The notes under the pieces: generated by a model
What the model saw: only the letters and a program-made list of their open reading frames with translations
Told to the model about the DNA's origin: nothing
Databases searched by the model: none
Position numbers and translations under genes: made by a program
From: Gonocerus acuteangulatus
Taxonomy: Eukaryota > Arthropoda > Insecta > Hemiptera > Coreidae
DNA: 64,000 bases
Direction of reading: 5' to 3'
Assembly (NCBI GenBank): GCA_946811695.1
Contig: OX328123.1
Span: 41,075,764-41,139,763 of the forward strand
Shown here: one piece after another, positions 34,842-44,757 of the stretch
Layout of the letters: each line of letters starts with the position of its first letter
Position numbering within the stretch: the first letter of the stretch is position 1

Positions 34842-36667
34842 AAAAAGTCCGACTCGCAAGAACTGCATCATCTTAGCGCGGTTCCGTTCATATCCCTAGT
34901 GTCTTTTAAAAAGCTTAGAAAAGAAATAAACTTTATATATATCTCCTGAAAATTGTCAAAATCCTCTGGAACATCTCGAATAAAAATGATATTAAGGCGT
35001 CAGGGACACCGACAGTAGCTAACTTATACACAGAAGCGGAAATTACACAATCCGGCTCTAATTCCAAAGCAAAGCTCTATAAATCAATACAAAATATGCA
35101 TAATAAAGCCTTTTCTAGTGGATACAGAAGGATCACGAAGTACTCAAGATTGAGAAGAATACCATGCCTATATAGAATAATATACTGAATAAAGCCTATC
35201 TAGTAGATACAGAAGGACAAATAACAAGTCAATATATAGAATAATAAACCTAATGAAGTCTATGGAGTAGATACAAATGGACCAAAAACAAGTCTTGAGG
35301 AAGCTTGTTTTTTTTTTTCTACTTAAATAATTTTTATCAATATTTAGTATATAACCTGTGTTGAAAACTATTGATTGCTAATTGATGAATCGGGTTACAA
35401 CTAAGTAGTCTTTATGAATATTTAGTATATAACCTATGTTTGGAAGTGTGTTATTTCAGAATCTAGTATAGTTTAAGAAATGTTGGTGAATGAAATCATT
35501 AAATTGCTCTCTGCACCCTGCCTATGCTTTGTATTTGTGACGGCAGATACCTGGGGTATATTTACAACTCTTGAGGATTAACTCCTAGCAGGTAAATATC
35601 CTGGGGACCTTGTGTTTCTATGGGCACCGACTCTCTATTCGCTCATAGTATCTAACCGTTGTGAAGTTTATTTTTTGGATTTAGGACTTAATATACATAT
35701 GTAGACTAAATCATAGCAAGAAGTCTACCTCCGTCGTCGGTTCTTAACTATGTAGACTCGCCAATGTTACCCAATCTTAGATACATCGTAATTAAAATCC
35801 ACAGCAAAAAGACGAACTTTCATCAGAATCCCCTGCTTAATAAAACATATATAGAATAATATGCCAAATAAAGCCTATCTAGTGGATAAAAATAGAGGAA
35901 AAACTCCGTTCGTGATGGTAGAAAATCTTACAAGGCATTTCGCTCAGAAATCTCCGAAATATTGTTACTAATTTTACGTATCCTGTTTTATAGCCAAATA
36001 GATTTATATTCTATAATCAATAAGAAAAAACTACTAGCAATAAAAAACTATGGGTAACAGATGAAAATAGGGATTACCAAGAACAATTCTAAAGAACGAA
36101 ATCAACACCATTGCTGTAATCTAGATATTCATACGGCATCTTCGAATTCTAACAAACAAAATATTGCTTCTAATTACATGTATCCTGTTAACTGACAAAT
36201 ACATTTGACTGCTCTAAGCAAGTACAAAAATAACGAGCAGTGAAAAAAAAAACTGCGGGAAACACACAAATAGATCCGTTTAAATAAACGAAACTAACTA
36301 AGTTTAAAGCACTTATTTCTCCTAATGTGACGACCCCATCAAACATTTCTTCAAAACATTTTTTGTAGAGAATTTAGTAAGCTTTCGAACTGTTACATTT
36401 TACTTGCCACGATTTCCTAACCCTTTTTGAGATATTAAGGAAAATATACGAGGGGGCCTAATAGATATTCATACGGCATATGATAATCCCAAGATTCCGC
36501 AAAAATAAAATATTGTTTCTAATTATACGTATCCTGTTTTATTGGCAAATACATTTGACTACTATAAGCAATTGCAAACACTAGGTAATATGCCAAAGAA
36601 CTTGGAGTAGGACCCTCGACAGTTTCAAGACATTTGAAAAAAATCGGCAAATCCAAAACTGACATTT
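34842..36667 (+). mobile_element. R-family element subtype S, copy 2
   Basis: Starts AAAAAGTCCGACTCGCAAGA...CTTAGCGCGGTTCCG and follows the same order as 9570-11330, without the hAT MITE. Its similarity to the first copy ends at AAATCCAAAACTGACATTT (about 36649-36667), where polymerase-element sequence begins, so this is the left boundary of the central element. Confidence 0.7.
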
Positions 36668-37290
36668 CATACGGTACAGCCTGATATATTTCAGTAGGGT
36701 AAAAAGGGGGAAGCTGGCACAGTTTCGTGGGGAAAATGGCGGCGCCCTTGATTCCCCCGCCAAAAGAAGGAGGACAGTCTTAGCCGGTATGTCATCCTCG
36801 TCAATGTCAGGTTATATGTTTCCAATTAGTCAGGTTATGTTCCTCCCTAATCATCTAGCTGTTCTGCCCGTGTCGGGAAGAGGGGGGGGGGGAATGGCGG
36901 AGGCCATGGAGTTCTAGCCCCATTTAATATCCTCTTTGAAAAGCTCTTTGAATGACCTTGAGTAACCAAGTACGACCCTAAAATTATAAAAGGTTTGAAG
37001 CAGCTCCTTCGCCTCATTTTGCATCCAGCCTCCGAGGAGTAAACATCGCAGCTAGCGCATCAGCCATCATTGAGCCACTACTCATCTAACAGCCAGCGCT
37101 CCAGCTATTACTACTCAGCCAGCACTCCAGCTAGCATTCCGCTAATCCACCGACAACCAATTATCTGGACTGCGTCCTACCTAGCTTTCAGTCTCGCCAT
37201 TGTAAGGTCAGACCTATTTACCATAAGCCAATTCAGAGATCAGCATAACTATATTAGTTTATATTAAAGTTCTCATACCTAACAGTCAAT
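36668..37290 (+). promoter_or_regulatory. Promoter and leader of the DNA polymerase gene
   Basis: TATAAAAGG at 36985-36993 is followed 31 bases after its first T by TCATTT (37014-37019; A at 37016), a match to the arthropod initiator TCAKTY. This spacing is what a Pol II core promoter requires. The predicted leader of about 275 nt has a quasi-repeated CCAGC(G/A)CTCCAGCTA motif (37090-37135) and one upstream ATG at 37070. Upstream of the TATA box lies a locally GC-rich stretch with poly-G at 36881-36892. Confidence 0.65.
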
Positions 37291-40200
37291 ATGTTCACCT
37301 GTACCATCTGCGAAAAATCGTTTGAAAAACAAATAGATTTTAATCTACACAAAGTAGTTATACATAACATTTTAATGGGTCAACCGTGTAAAGTTTGTGG
37401 TGCTATTATTAGCGAAAAACATCTAAAGAGACATGAATTGTCTTGCGGTAAACTTTATAAATGTAAAAATTGCGGAAAAAACTTCAGAAACGAGCATTGG
37501 GGCAAACGACATGAAGGGGTGTGTGGAGAGGTTTTACCTAAACTTTTCAAAAAAGAGCCTTCGAAGTACGAATTAATAACAGCAGCTCCTAACAGTGAAG
37601 GGTTGACGGAATATGAATGTGCTTTCGAAAGTCGGTTGAAATCATATTTTATTCAAAGCAAAGATTGCCATGATTTAATATCGTTCCTATCTTCATGCAA
37701 GAACCGTATAGTTAAGACTATCAGAGAGCAGTTAGAACTGTATAAAGCATTAAAAGTAAACCTGATGGTAGAATGTAGGTTTAAAAACAGTGTGGGTGAA
37801 ATAACCGATCGAGCATTTAAAACTACAAACGCTTCAATATTTAAAGAAACTGATTTAGAAGAGCTATTGTTTAAGAAATTTAAAAAACTAACAACTGAAA
37901 TGGAAGAGTCGATGATGAAGAAAAGTGGATGGAGTCTATTAAATATCGACGGGTTAAGACTTAAAATAAATAAATACAACCCACTACGCGGAAGTACATA
38001 CATTCCTTTACCTACCAGTATAGCTAATAAGCACGCATGTATTAATGTGGAAAATTACGATGAAAAGTGCTTTATGTATTCTATACTTGCAAAATTCATC
38101 CAAACAAATCCTCAACGAGTTACAAAATACACGACTTTATTAGACAAATACGACTTCTCACCCATATCATTTCCTACGCCGCTTGACAAAATAAAATACT
38201 TTGAAAGGGCTAACAATATGTCAATAAACGTATTTGGTTTAGAGAAAAATGAAACACTTTATCCATTAAAAGTGGTGGATAATGAACTTCCGGAGCATCG
38301 AGATCTTCTGCTACTTGAGGATGGAGAAAAAAACCATTACGTGTACATAAAAGATTTTGAAAAACTCGCTAGAAAACAAATTACTAATCACAAAGATAAA
38401 ATATATGTTTGTAAAAGATGCTTCACACATTTTGATGATCGATATGGAGAGAACGGCAGTACGAAATTGGAGGAGCATAAAAGACTGTGTTTTCATCATC
38501 CGATTGCTAGAATAGAAATGCCAACCAAAAAACCTATACTTCATTTTAAAAATGTAGAACGCACACTCAAAGTACCATTCGTAATATATGCAGATTTTGA
38601 AAGCATTCTATTACCGCATAGCACATGCCGACCTGCAGCTACCTCGAGCTATACATTACCATATCAAAATCATATCCCAATGAGCTATGCAATTTATGTA
38701 AAAAGTATAAACTCGATGGAAAATATTAAAACTTCGCGGCCAACAAAGCCGATCATTTATAGAGGAGCCAATACTGCTGAAACATTTATGAGTCAGCTAA
38801 AAGAAATTGCTGAAGAAATATCACGCATTTATAAGTTCAACGAGCCTATACATGAACTCTCGGAAGAACAGGAACTTGAATATCTAAAATCGGAAAAGTG
38901 CTACTTATGTGAGAGAGGCTTTTCAGAAAAAAAATGGAAAGTTAAAGACCATTGCCACATAACAGGACACTACAGAGGAAGTGCACACAACAATTGCAAT
39001 TTAAAGTGCAAAACACCTAATTTTATACCTGTTATTATACACAATCTAAGTGCTTATGACGCACATTACATTGTAAAACAACTTGGGTACGATGAAGAAA
39101 GGGTTGAAGTTATACCACATTCTGAAGAAAAGTATATCTCTTTTAGCAAATATGTTGGGAAAGTTCAACTGAGGTTTATTGATTCTTTCCGATTCTTATC
39201 CTCTAGTTTAGAGAAACTAGTTAAAAATTTGCCCAGCCTTCCTGAAACAGTCAAGTATTTAGGACTCGAAAACGCAGAGCTTGTAAGTCGAAAAGGCATT
39301 TTCCCCTATGATTACGTAGACTCATGGGAAAAGTTAGAAGAGACAGCATTACCCAAGCAGGAATATTTTTTTAATAAATTAAATCAATGCAATATTACTG
39401 ATGAGGATTACTCTCACGCTGAGATGATTTGGCAAAGGTTTAACATTTCTACACTGGGTGAATACAGTGATTTATACCTTCTTATGGACGTGCTCCTTTT
39501 GGCAGATGTGTTTGAAACATTCAGGAGCAGTACCCTTAAATCGCATTCACTTGATCCCGCTCATTACTTTACATTGCCGGGACTAGCTTGGGATGCAATG
39601 CTCAAATACACTAATATAGAGCTGGAACTCCTTCAAGACTACGAACAGCTCTTAATGATTGAATCTGGTATCAGAGGAGGCATATGTCAAGTATCTCACA
39701 GATATGGCAAAGCTAATAATAAATACCTTGAGGGATATGACAAAAAGAGACCGTCTCAGTTTATAACTTACGAAGATGCTAATAACCAATATGGATGGGC
39801 TATGTGTCACTTCCTTCCTTTTGGAGGCTTTCGGTGGGTGGATCCTGCAAATATAGATTTGTCAAAAATGAAAGAAGACGACCAAAACGGATACATATTA
39901 GAAGTTGACATTGTCTACCCAGAATCACTTCACAAAACACATAGTGATTTTCCATTTCTTCCTGAATCTATTACCCCACCTGGCTCACCCTTCAGAAAAC
40001 TAATCCCTCACTTGGGAAGTAGAAAACACTATGTTGTTCATTATATGTGTTTAAAACAAGCTTTGGACCATGGGTTAAAATTAATTAAAATACATAGAGC
40101 CCTTAAATTTCAGCAATCTCCATGGCTCAGAATGTACGTCGAATACAACAATAATCTCAGAAAATCAGCTAGAAACGATTTCGAAAAAGATCTTTATAAG

Positions 40201-40989
40201 TTATACAACAATGCAATATTTGGAAAAACAATGGAAAGCCTAAGAAAAAGAATGGATATTCGTCTTGTAACTAATGCGAAACAATTAGAAAAGCTTATAG
40301 CTAAACCTACATTTATCGATAGAACAATATATGGCTCCAATTTAGTCGGTGTGCATCTAGCAAAAAGAAACATTATTTATGATAAGCCTATATACATAGG
40401 GATGTGCATTCTAGATATTTCGAAAACACTTATGTATCAGTACCATTATGACGTTCTTCTTCCATTTTACGGTAATGAACGTCTAAAGGTAATGTATACC
40501 GATACGGATTCATTTATACACCTCATACAAACAGAAGACATTTTTGAAGATAAATTACATTTTGCTGATTTTCTTGACACTTCAGACTATCCTACTGATC
40601 ACCCATGTTATTCTGCTCTAAATAAAAAGGTCTTGGGAAAATTTAAAGACGAAGCTCAGGGAAAAATAATAACAGCCTTTGTCGGATTAAGAGCCAAAAT
40701 GTATGCATTAAAAATTGATAAATCAATTATTAAAAAAGCAAAAGGAGTGAAAAAAAGTTCTTTAGAACGATTTTTAGGATTTGACGACTACGTTAATTGC
40801 TTATTTTCTGGAAAATCTGTGTTTACTCCAATGAATGTTATAATGACTAAAACAAATGACATTGCTACTTATGAAATCAACAAACTATCGCTTTCTCCAT
40901 TCGACGACAAGCGTGTTATAATGGCAGATGGAATAACAACAAGAGCAATCGGATTCACGCCGTTGGATCACACGGATGAGAAGAAATAA
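37291..40989 (+). CDS. Family-B DNA polymerase fused to zinc fingers and an endonuclease-VII-like domain
   Basis: 1232 residues, uninterrupted. Three N-terminal zinc fingers (C4/C7/H20/H25; C33/C36/H48/C52; C58/C61/H74/C78) and a fourth at C374/C377/H396/C400. Exonuclease motif I is YADFES (D435, E437), motif II NLSAYD (N585, D590) and motif III YLLMD (Y729, D733). An endonuclease-VII-type His-Me module (C537/C540, DHCH 553-556, TGHYRG, HNNCN 566-570) is inserted between exonuclease motifs I and II. Polymerase motifs A (DANNQYGWAM, D829), B (KLYNNAIFG, 970-978) and C (YTDTDS, D1071/D1073) and KxY (1136-1138) are present. All catalytic residues are kept, so it may be active. The family is that of virus- and transposon-borne, mostly protein-primed PolBs related to Polinton/Maverick, bidnavirus and linear-plasmid enzymes. 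No integrase, capsid or ATPase gene is nearby. Confidence 0.93.
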   Translation: MFTCTICEKSFEKQIDFNLHKVVIHNILMGQPCKVCGAIISEKHLKRHELSCGKLYKCKNCGKNFRNEHWGKRHEGVCGEVLPKLFKKEPSKYELITAAPNSEGLTEYECAFESRLKSYFIQSKDCHDLISFLSSCKNRIVKTIREQLELYKALKVNLMVECRFKNSVGEITDRAFKTTNASIFKETDLEELLFKKFKKLTTEMEESMMKKSGWSLLNIDGLRLKINKYNPLRGSTYIPLPTSIANKHACINVENYDEKCFMYSILAKFIQTNPQRVTKYTTLLDKYDFSPISFPTPLDKIKYFERANNMSINVFGLEKNETLYPLKVVDNELPEHRDLLLLEDGEKNHYVYIKDFEKLARKQITNHKDKIYVCKRCFTHFDDRYGENGSTKLEEHKRLCFHHPIARIEMPTKKPILHFKNVERTLKVPFVIYADFESILLPHSTCRPAATSSYTLPYQNHIPMSYAIYVKSINSMENIKTSRPTKPIIYRGANTAETFMSQLKEIAEEISRIYKFNEPIHELSEEQELEYLKSEKCYLCERGFSEKKWKVKDHCHITGHYRGSAHNNCNLKCKTPNFIPVIIHNLSAYDAHYIVKQLGYDEERVEVIPHSEEKYISFSKYVGKVQLRFIDSFRFLSSSLEKLVKNLPSLPETVKYLGLENAELVSRKGIFPYDYVDSWEKLEETALPKQEYFFNKLNQCNITDEDYSHAEMIWQRFNISTLGEYSDLYLLMDVLLLADVFETFRSSTLKSHSLDPAHYFTLPGLAWDAMLKYTNIELELLQDYEQLLMIESGIRGGICQVSHRYGKANNKYLEGYDKKRPSQFITYEDANNQYGWAMCHFLPFGGFRWVDPANIDLSKMKEDDQNGYILEVDIVYPESLHKTHSDFPFLPESITPPGSPFRKLIPHLGSRKHYVVHYMCLKQALDHGLKLIKIHRALKFQQSPWLRMYVEYNNNLRKSARNDFEKDLYKLYNNAIFGKTMESLRKRMDIRLVTNAKQLEKLIAKPTFIDRTIYGSNLVGVHLAKRNIIYDKPIYIGMCILDISKTLMYQYHYDVLLPFYGNERLKVMYTDTDSFIHLIQTEDIFEDKLHFADFLDTSDYPTDHPCYSALNKKVLGKFKDEAQGKIITAFVGLRAKMYALKIDKSIIKKAKGVKKSSLERFLGFDDYVNCLFSGKSVFTPMNVIMTKTNDIATYEINKLSLSPFDDKRVIMADGITTRAIGFTPLDHTDEKK

Positions 40990-41828
40990 TAGGACAGAGC
41001 AATGTTTCAATTATCAACCATTTGTTTATTATTTATGTTTTACTATGTACTTATTTATTTTGTAGATCTTCGCATTTCTACTGTATTTTAACTACGAATT
41101 GAACATGTTTTACCAATGCAATGTATTCCAGTAAAAAATTGTGTTAAATAATGTTTGTAAAATATATGTTTGTTGTTGTTTTTTGGTTTGTTTTTACAAA
41201 TAAAAAAATGTTAGTTTTTGTGTATTCTTTTTGCATTAAACATTTTTCCTAAAATTCTAATAATTGTTATAATTTAAAAAATAAATGGGTAATAAAAATT
41301 AGGTTTTTCATAAAATTGTTGTTAGAAAGTTGTAAAAGTAATCGTTTATCATTTAGTCGATTGTTTAGTCAATATTTTATTCAAAAGCCAGTCGGTTAAT
41401 TAGTTAGTCTACCAGTCGTAAGCTAAGTCAATAAGTTGGTTATTTAGTAAAAACATTGGTTGGTTGTTAAATTATTCAGTCAACTCGTCAGCTGTTAAGT
41501 CGGACAGTACCTAGATTTTTGTTAAATATAACGAAAAAGTGTTGTTTCAAAATGAAATTACACATAAGATTAAAAAAAAAAAAACATATATCACAATATG
41601 ATTAGTTCTGATATTAATAACATTTATTTTTTCTCCTTTTGATGATAAAAGGTATATTCGAGAAGACCGGATCAACACATTGGTTCATGGTTATCATAAA
41701 TTAACTGAGGCGAAAAAAAGATTAATTTAAAAAGTAAATTAAAAAAGAAAAAAAATATTAAACAAGAAGTTAACCACCACCTAAGTATTCTAGAAACCAA
41801 GCAGTCTTGTTCTCGAGATTAGGTCTAC

Positions 41829-42081
41829 GAGGCTATAAGCACTCGTAAAGCGTGAATAAGGGTCCCTGGCGTGGCTATAAACGCCCGTAAACCGTGAATG
41901 TCTGTGAATGAAGGTCCCTGGCGTGGCTATGAACGCCCGTAAACCATGTATGAATGAAGGTCCCTGGCGTGGCTATAAACGCCCGTAAACCATGTATGAA
42001 TGAAGGTCCCTGGCGTGGCTATAAACGCCCGTAAACCACGAATAAAGGTCCCTGGCGTGGCTTTAAACGCCCGTAAACCAC
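41829..42081 (+). repeat. GC-rich tandem array, five ~42-bp copies plus one degenerate (copy 1 of 4)
   Basis: Unit core GGTCCCTGGCGTGGCTATAA followed by ACGCCCGTAAACC, separated by GTGAATGAA-type spacers; a degenerate first copy (GAGGCTATAAGCACTCGTAA) precedes it. Each unit contains the inverted pair GGCGT / ACGCC around GGCTATAA. The array is GC-rich in an otherwise AT-rich region, and repeats at 45410-45662 (plus), 48938-49190 and 52519-52771 (both minus). Confidence 0.9.
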
Positions 42082-42521
42082 AGTACCTTTCTTGAGTTCT
42101 AGAGTTTTTCCCCTTCGACGTATCTCCACCTTGCCGTGGTTAAGGGGCTTAAGGTGCATGCCACCGAACTAAGAGAGATACATAAACTTTATTAGCAAAT
42201 AAAATACCTTATTAAAAATATATCATGATTTTAGTTCTGTACACTGATTATTGTATTATGTTAAGTCAAAGATGATGTACGTTTTCGTCTTTTAACATCA
42301 CCAATCACCGAATAGAATATATGATTGAAAACCCTGTTAAAAGCCCGAATTATGCCCATAAGTAAGTATTATTAACATTATTCATTTTTATATCTACTTT
42401 GTTTTAATTACCTGATTCAATTTCTTCGACGTTTTTAGGCTAATTTTTGTAAAATTCGAATATGTGGCTTTAATTTTTTAATTTGTATAAAAATAGCAAG
42501 AATGGTCTGCCTTTTATTGTT

Positions 42522-42659
42522 TTATATACCCATCAGATATTCATAGAAGGTAGGCGTTTGGGTAGAAAAAACATTGTATAAGACCCCGTCCTCATTTAAA
42601 TCTACTATTACTTGGATGCAATCACCATACTTCGTTTTTGTCTTCGCAAAACTAAACAT
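42522..42659 (-). CDS. Conserved short ORF in region U (45 aa), copy 1
   Basis: Minus-strand frame starting MFSFAKTKYGDCIQVIVDLN and ending YEYLMGI. The composition looks more like protein than the AT-rich surroundings. It is present unchanged in all four U copies (42522-42659, 46103-46240, 48360-48497, 51941-52078). Identity of the copies gives no test of selection, since their flanks are equally conserved. No family recognised; it could be an exon. Confidence 0.3.
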   Translation of the reverse strand: MFSFAKTKTKYGDCIQVIVDLNEDGVLYNVFSTQTPTFYEYLMGI

Positions 42660-42686
42660 TTTTCTCCTTTTTCAATTTCTCGATTC

Positions 42687-43699
42687 TTTTTTTTTTAAAT
42701 GAATAGACTCTTGAATTTAACACACATGGACAACTTAAAAAAAAAATAGACATATATTATAAAATTAGGGAATACATTTTATTTATTTATTTATTTATTT
42801 TTAACATTCCTTTTTGCTTAAATATATGTTTTAGTAAAAATAGTGTAAAGTTCGTTTCCTGTCTCACTATCCGGACATAAGATTGACTTATATCCTTTTT
42901 TTTCTTTTTTTTTTTTATTTATTGAGAGAACGAAACAAGATGATTTACTTGTTACGTGTATGAGTGGAGAAAGGTGAAACTTTTTTTTTTTTTTTTTTTT
43001 TTTAATTTTTTAAATAATTTAGAATGTTAGCAATGAGTTTTCTGTCCAGTGTAAGTAATGCGTATAAATCAATAGGTAAGTCGATGTATTTTCTTCCTTT
43101 CCAGTTTGTAAGTACGTGTTCAATTATTGGTTGAACGTTGCAAAGAGTATTAGTCAGTTTTTCACTTGTTTGTGTGTGTGTGTGTGCAATTAGTTACTAG
43201 CTGTGCCAGAGCAGATGTCAAAGTTAATTCGTTTTTTGTTTTTTTAGGAGAAGGTCCTTCCCTCTCCCATGTTTATTGCTTGATTATTTTAATTAAATAT
43301 TTTCTTTAAAATTATTTTGAAAAAAGAAAATCTGTTGAGTTGTGTAATCACTTGTTCTGTCGGAGTCGAATACGAGATTAGGCTCTCATCTAGTGCTTTA
43401 TTTTTTAATTGTTGGATTTATTGAACAAAAGGTACAATTATAGTTTAATATTTAATTATCATAACAATGAAATCTTTTTTCAATAAATTCTTGGTCGGTC
43501 TGCCATTGCAGAGGTAAGTTGTTGCAGATCTAATCTAGCTGAAGACGTACAGGAGTAGATTCCTTGGTTCAAAGTTGTCAAGGTGTAGTAGTATAGGTCA
43601 TGCGGGTTGAGCAAGAGCTAGATCCTAGTGCTGGGCGGGGTGGGGAAATCAAGGCGGGCGGGGGGCGAGGGCGGGGTTTAGCCCCGCATCTCTGACTCA
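42687..43699 (+). repeat. Terminal inverted-repeat arm T, junction 1 left
   Basis: About 1 kb, reverse complement of 43748-44757. The outermost 30 bases contain a small self-complementary CGGGGTTTAGCCCCG, and then GCATCTCTGACTCA, which abuts the 48-nt loop. A 60-codon frame seen in other copies of this arm (e.g. 44557-44739) is shifted here by a homopolymer length difference and is not regarded as a gene. Confidence 0.9.
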
Positions 43700-43747
43700 T
43701 AGTGGTTACACTTGTTCGACGAGGTCAGATTAATTAGATCTCGACAA
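43700..43747. repeat. Junction 1 loop (48 nt), orientation 1
   Basis: Non-palindromic centre starting TAGTGGTTACACTTG and ending TTAGATCTCGACAA, with an imperfect internal palindrome around ATTAAT. It is the exact reverse complement of the loops at 47271-47318 and 50853-50900. Confidence 0.9.
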
Positions 43748-44757
43748 TGAGTCATAGATGCGGGGCTAAACCCCGCCCTCGCCCCCCGCCCGCCTTGATT
43801 TCCCCACCCCGCCCAGCACTAGGATCTAGCTCTTGCTCAACCCGCATGACCTATACTACTACACCTTGACAACTTTGAACCAAGGAATCTACTCCTGTAC
43901 GTCTTCAGCTAGATTAGATCTGCAACAACTTACCTCTGCAATGGCAGACCGACCAAGAATTTATTGAAAAAAGATTTCATTGTTATGATAATTAAATATT
44001 AAAATAGAATTGTACCTTTTGTTCAATAAATCCAACAATTAAAAAATAAAGCACTAGATGAGAGCCTAATCTCGTATTCGACTCCGACAGAACAAGTGAT
44101 TACACAACTCAACAGATTTTCTTTTTTCAAAATAATTTTAAAGAAAATATTTAATTAAAATAATCAAGCAATTAACATGGGAGAGGGAAGGACCTTCTCC
44201 TAAAAAAACAAAAAACGAATTAACTTTGACATCTGCTCTGGCACAGCTAGTAACTAATTGCACACACACACACACAAACAAGTGAAAAACTGACTAATAC
44301 TCTTTGCAACGTTCAACCAATAATTGAACACGTACTTACAAACTGGAAAGGAAGAAAATACATCGACTTACCTATTGATTTATACGCATTACTTACACTG
44401 GACAGAAAACTCATTGCTAACATTCTAAATTATTTAAAAAATTAAAAAAAAAAAAAGTTTCACCTTTCTCCACTCATACACGTAACAAGTAAATCATCTT
44501 GTTTCGTTCTCTCAATAAATAAAAAAAAAAAAGAAAAAAAAGGATATAAGTCAATCTTATGTCCGGATAGTGAGACAGGAAACGAACTTTACACTATTTT
44601 TACTAAAACATATATTTAAGCAAAAAAGAATGTTAAAAATAAATAAATAAATAAATAAAATGTATTCCCTAATTTTATAATATATGTCTATTTTTTTTTT
44701 TAAGTTGTCCATGTGTGTTAAATTCAAGAGTCTATTCATTTAAAAAAAAAGAAGAAT
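43748..44757 (-). repeat. Terminal inverted-repeat arm T', junction 1 right
   Basis: Mirror of 42687-43699, differing at a few positions (e.g. TATTTT instead of TAGTTT, TTAATTGC instead of TTTATTGC when read on the same strand, and a shorter poly-A/T). At 44757 it passes directly into region U copy 2 through AAGAATTG/TTTTTTGG, with no polymerase gene between. Confidence 0.9.

Larger units (their letters stand above)
40990..42686 (+). mobile_element. Polymerase element, 3' unique region (U), copy 1
   Basis: Non-coding or very short-ORF sequence downstream of the polymerase stop. From 41181 on, four copies exist (this one, 44762-46268 plus, about 48330-49840 minus, about 51910-53420 minus). 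It holds AATAAA signals shortly after 41190, a stretch with a recurring AGTC motif (41355-41510), a GC-rich tandem array (41829-42081), a CACCTT...AAGGTG hairpin near 42128-42157, a candidate 77-nt intron (42362-42438) and a 45-codon minus-strand frame (42522-42659). Confidence 0.8.

Noticed and set aside
37070..37267. 65-codon frame upstream of the polymerase
   Set aside because: It lies in the predicted leader and is serine-rich because of a CAGC/CTCC repeat. It could act as an upstream ORF but has no support as a protein.
41829..42081. A CRISPR array
   Set aside because: The spacers between units are short and similar to each other, the units contain no separate unique spacers, the context is eukaryotic and no cas gene is present.
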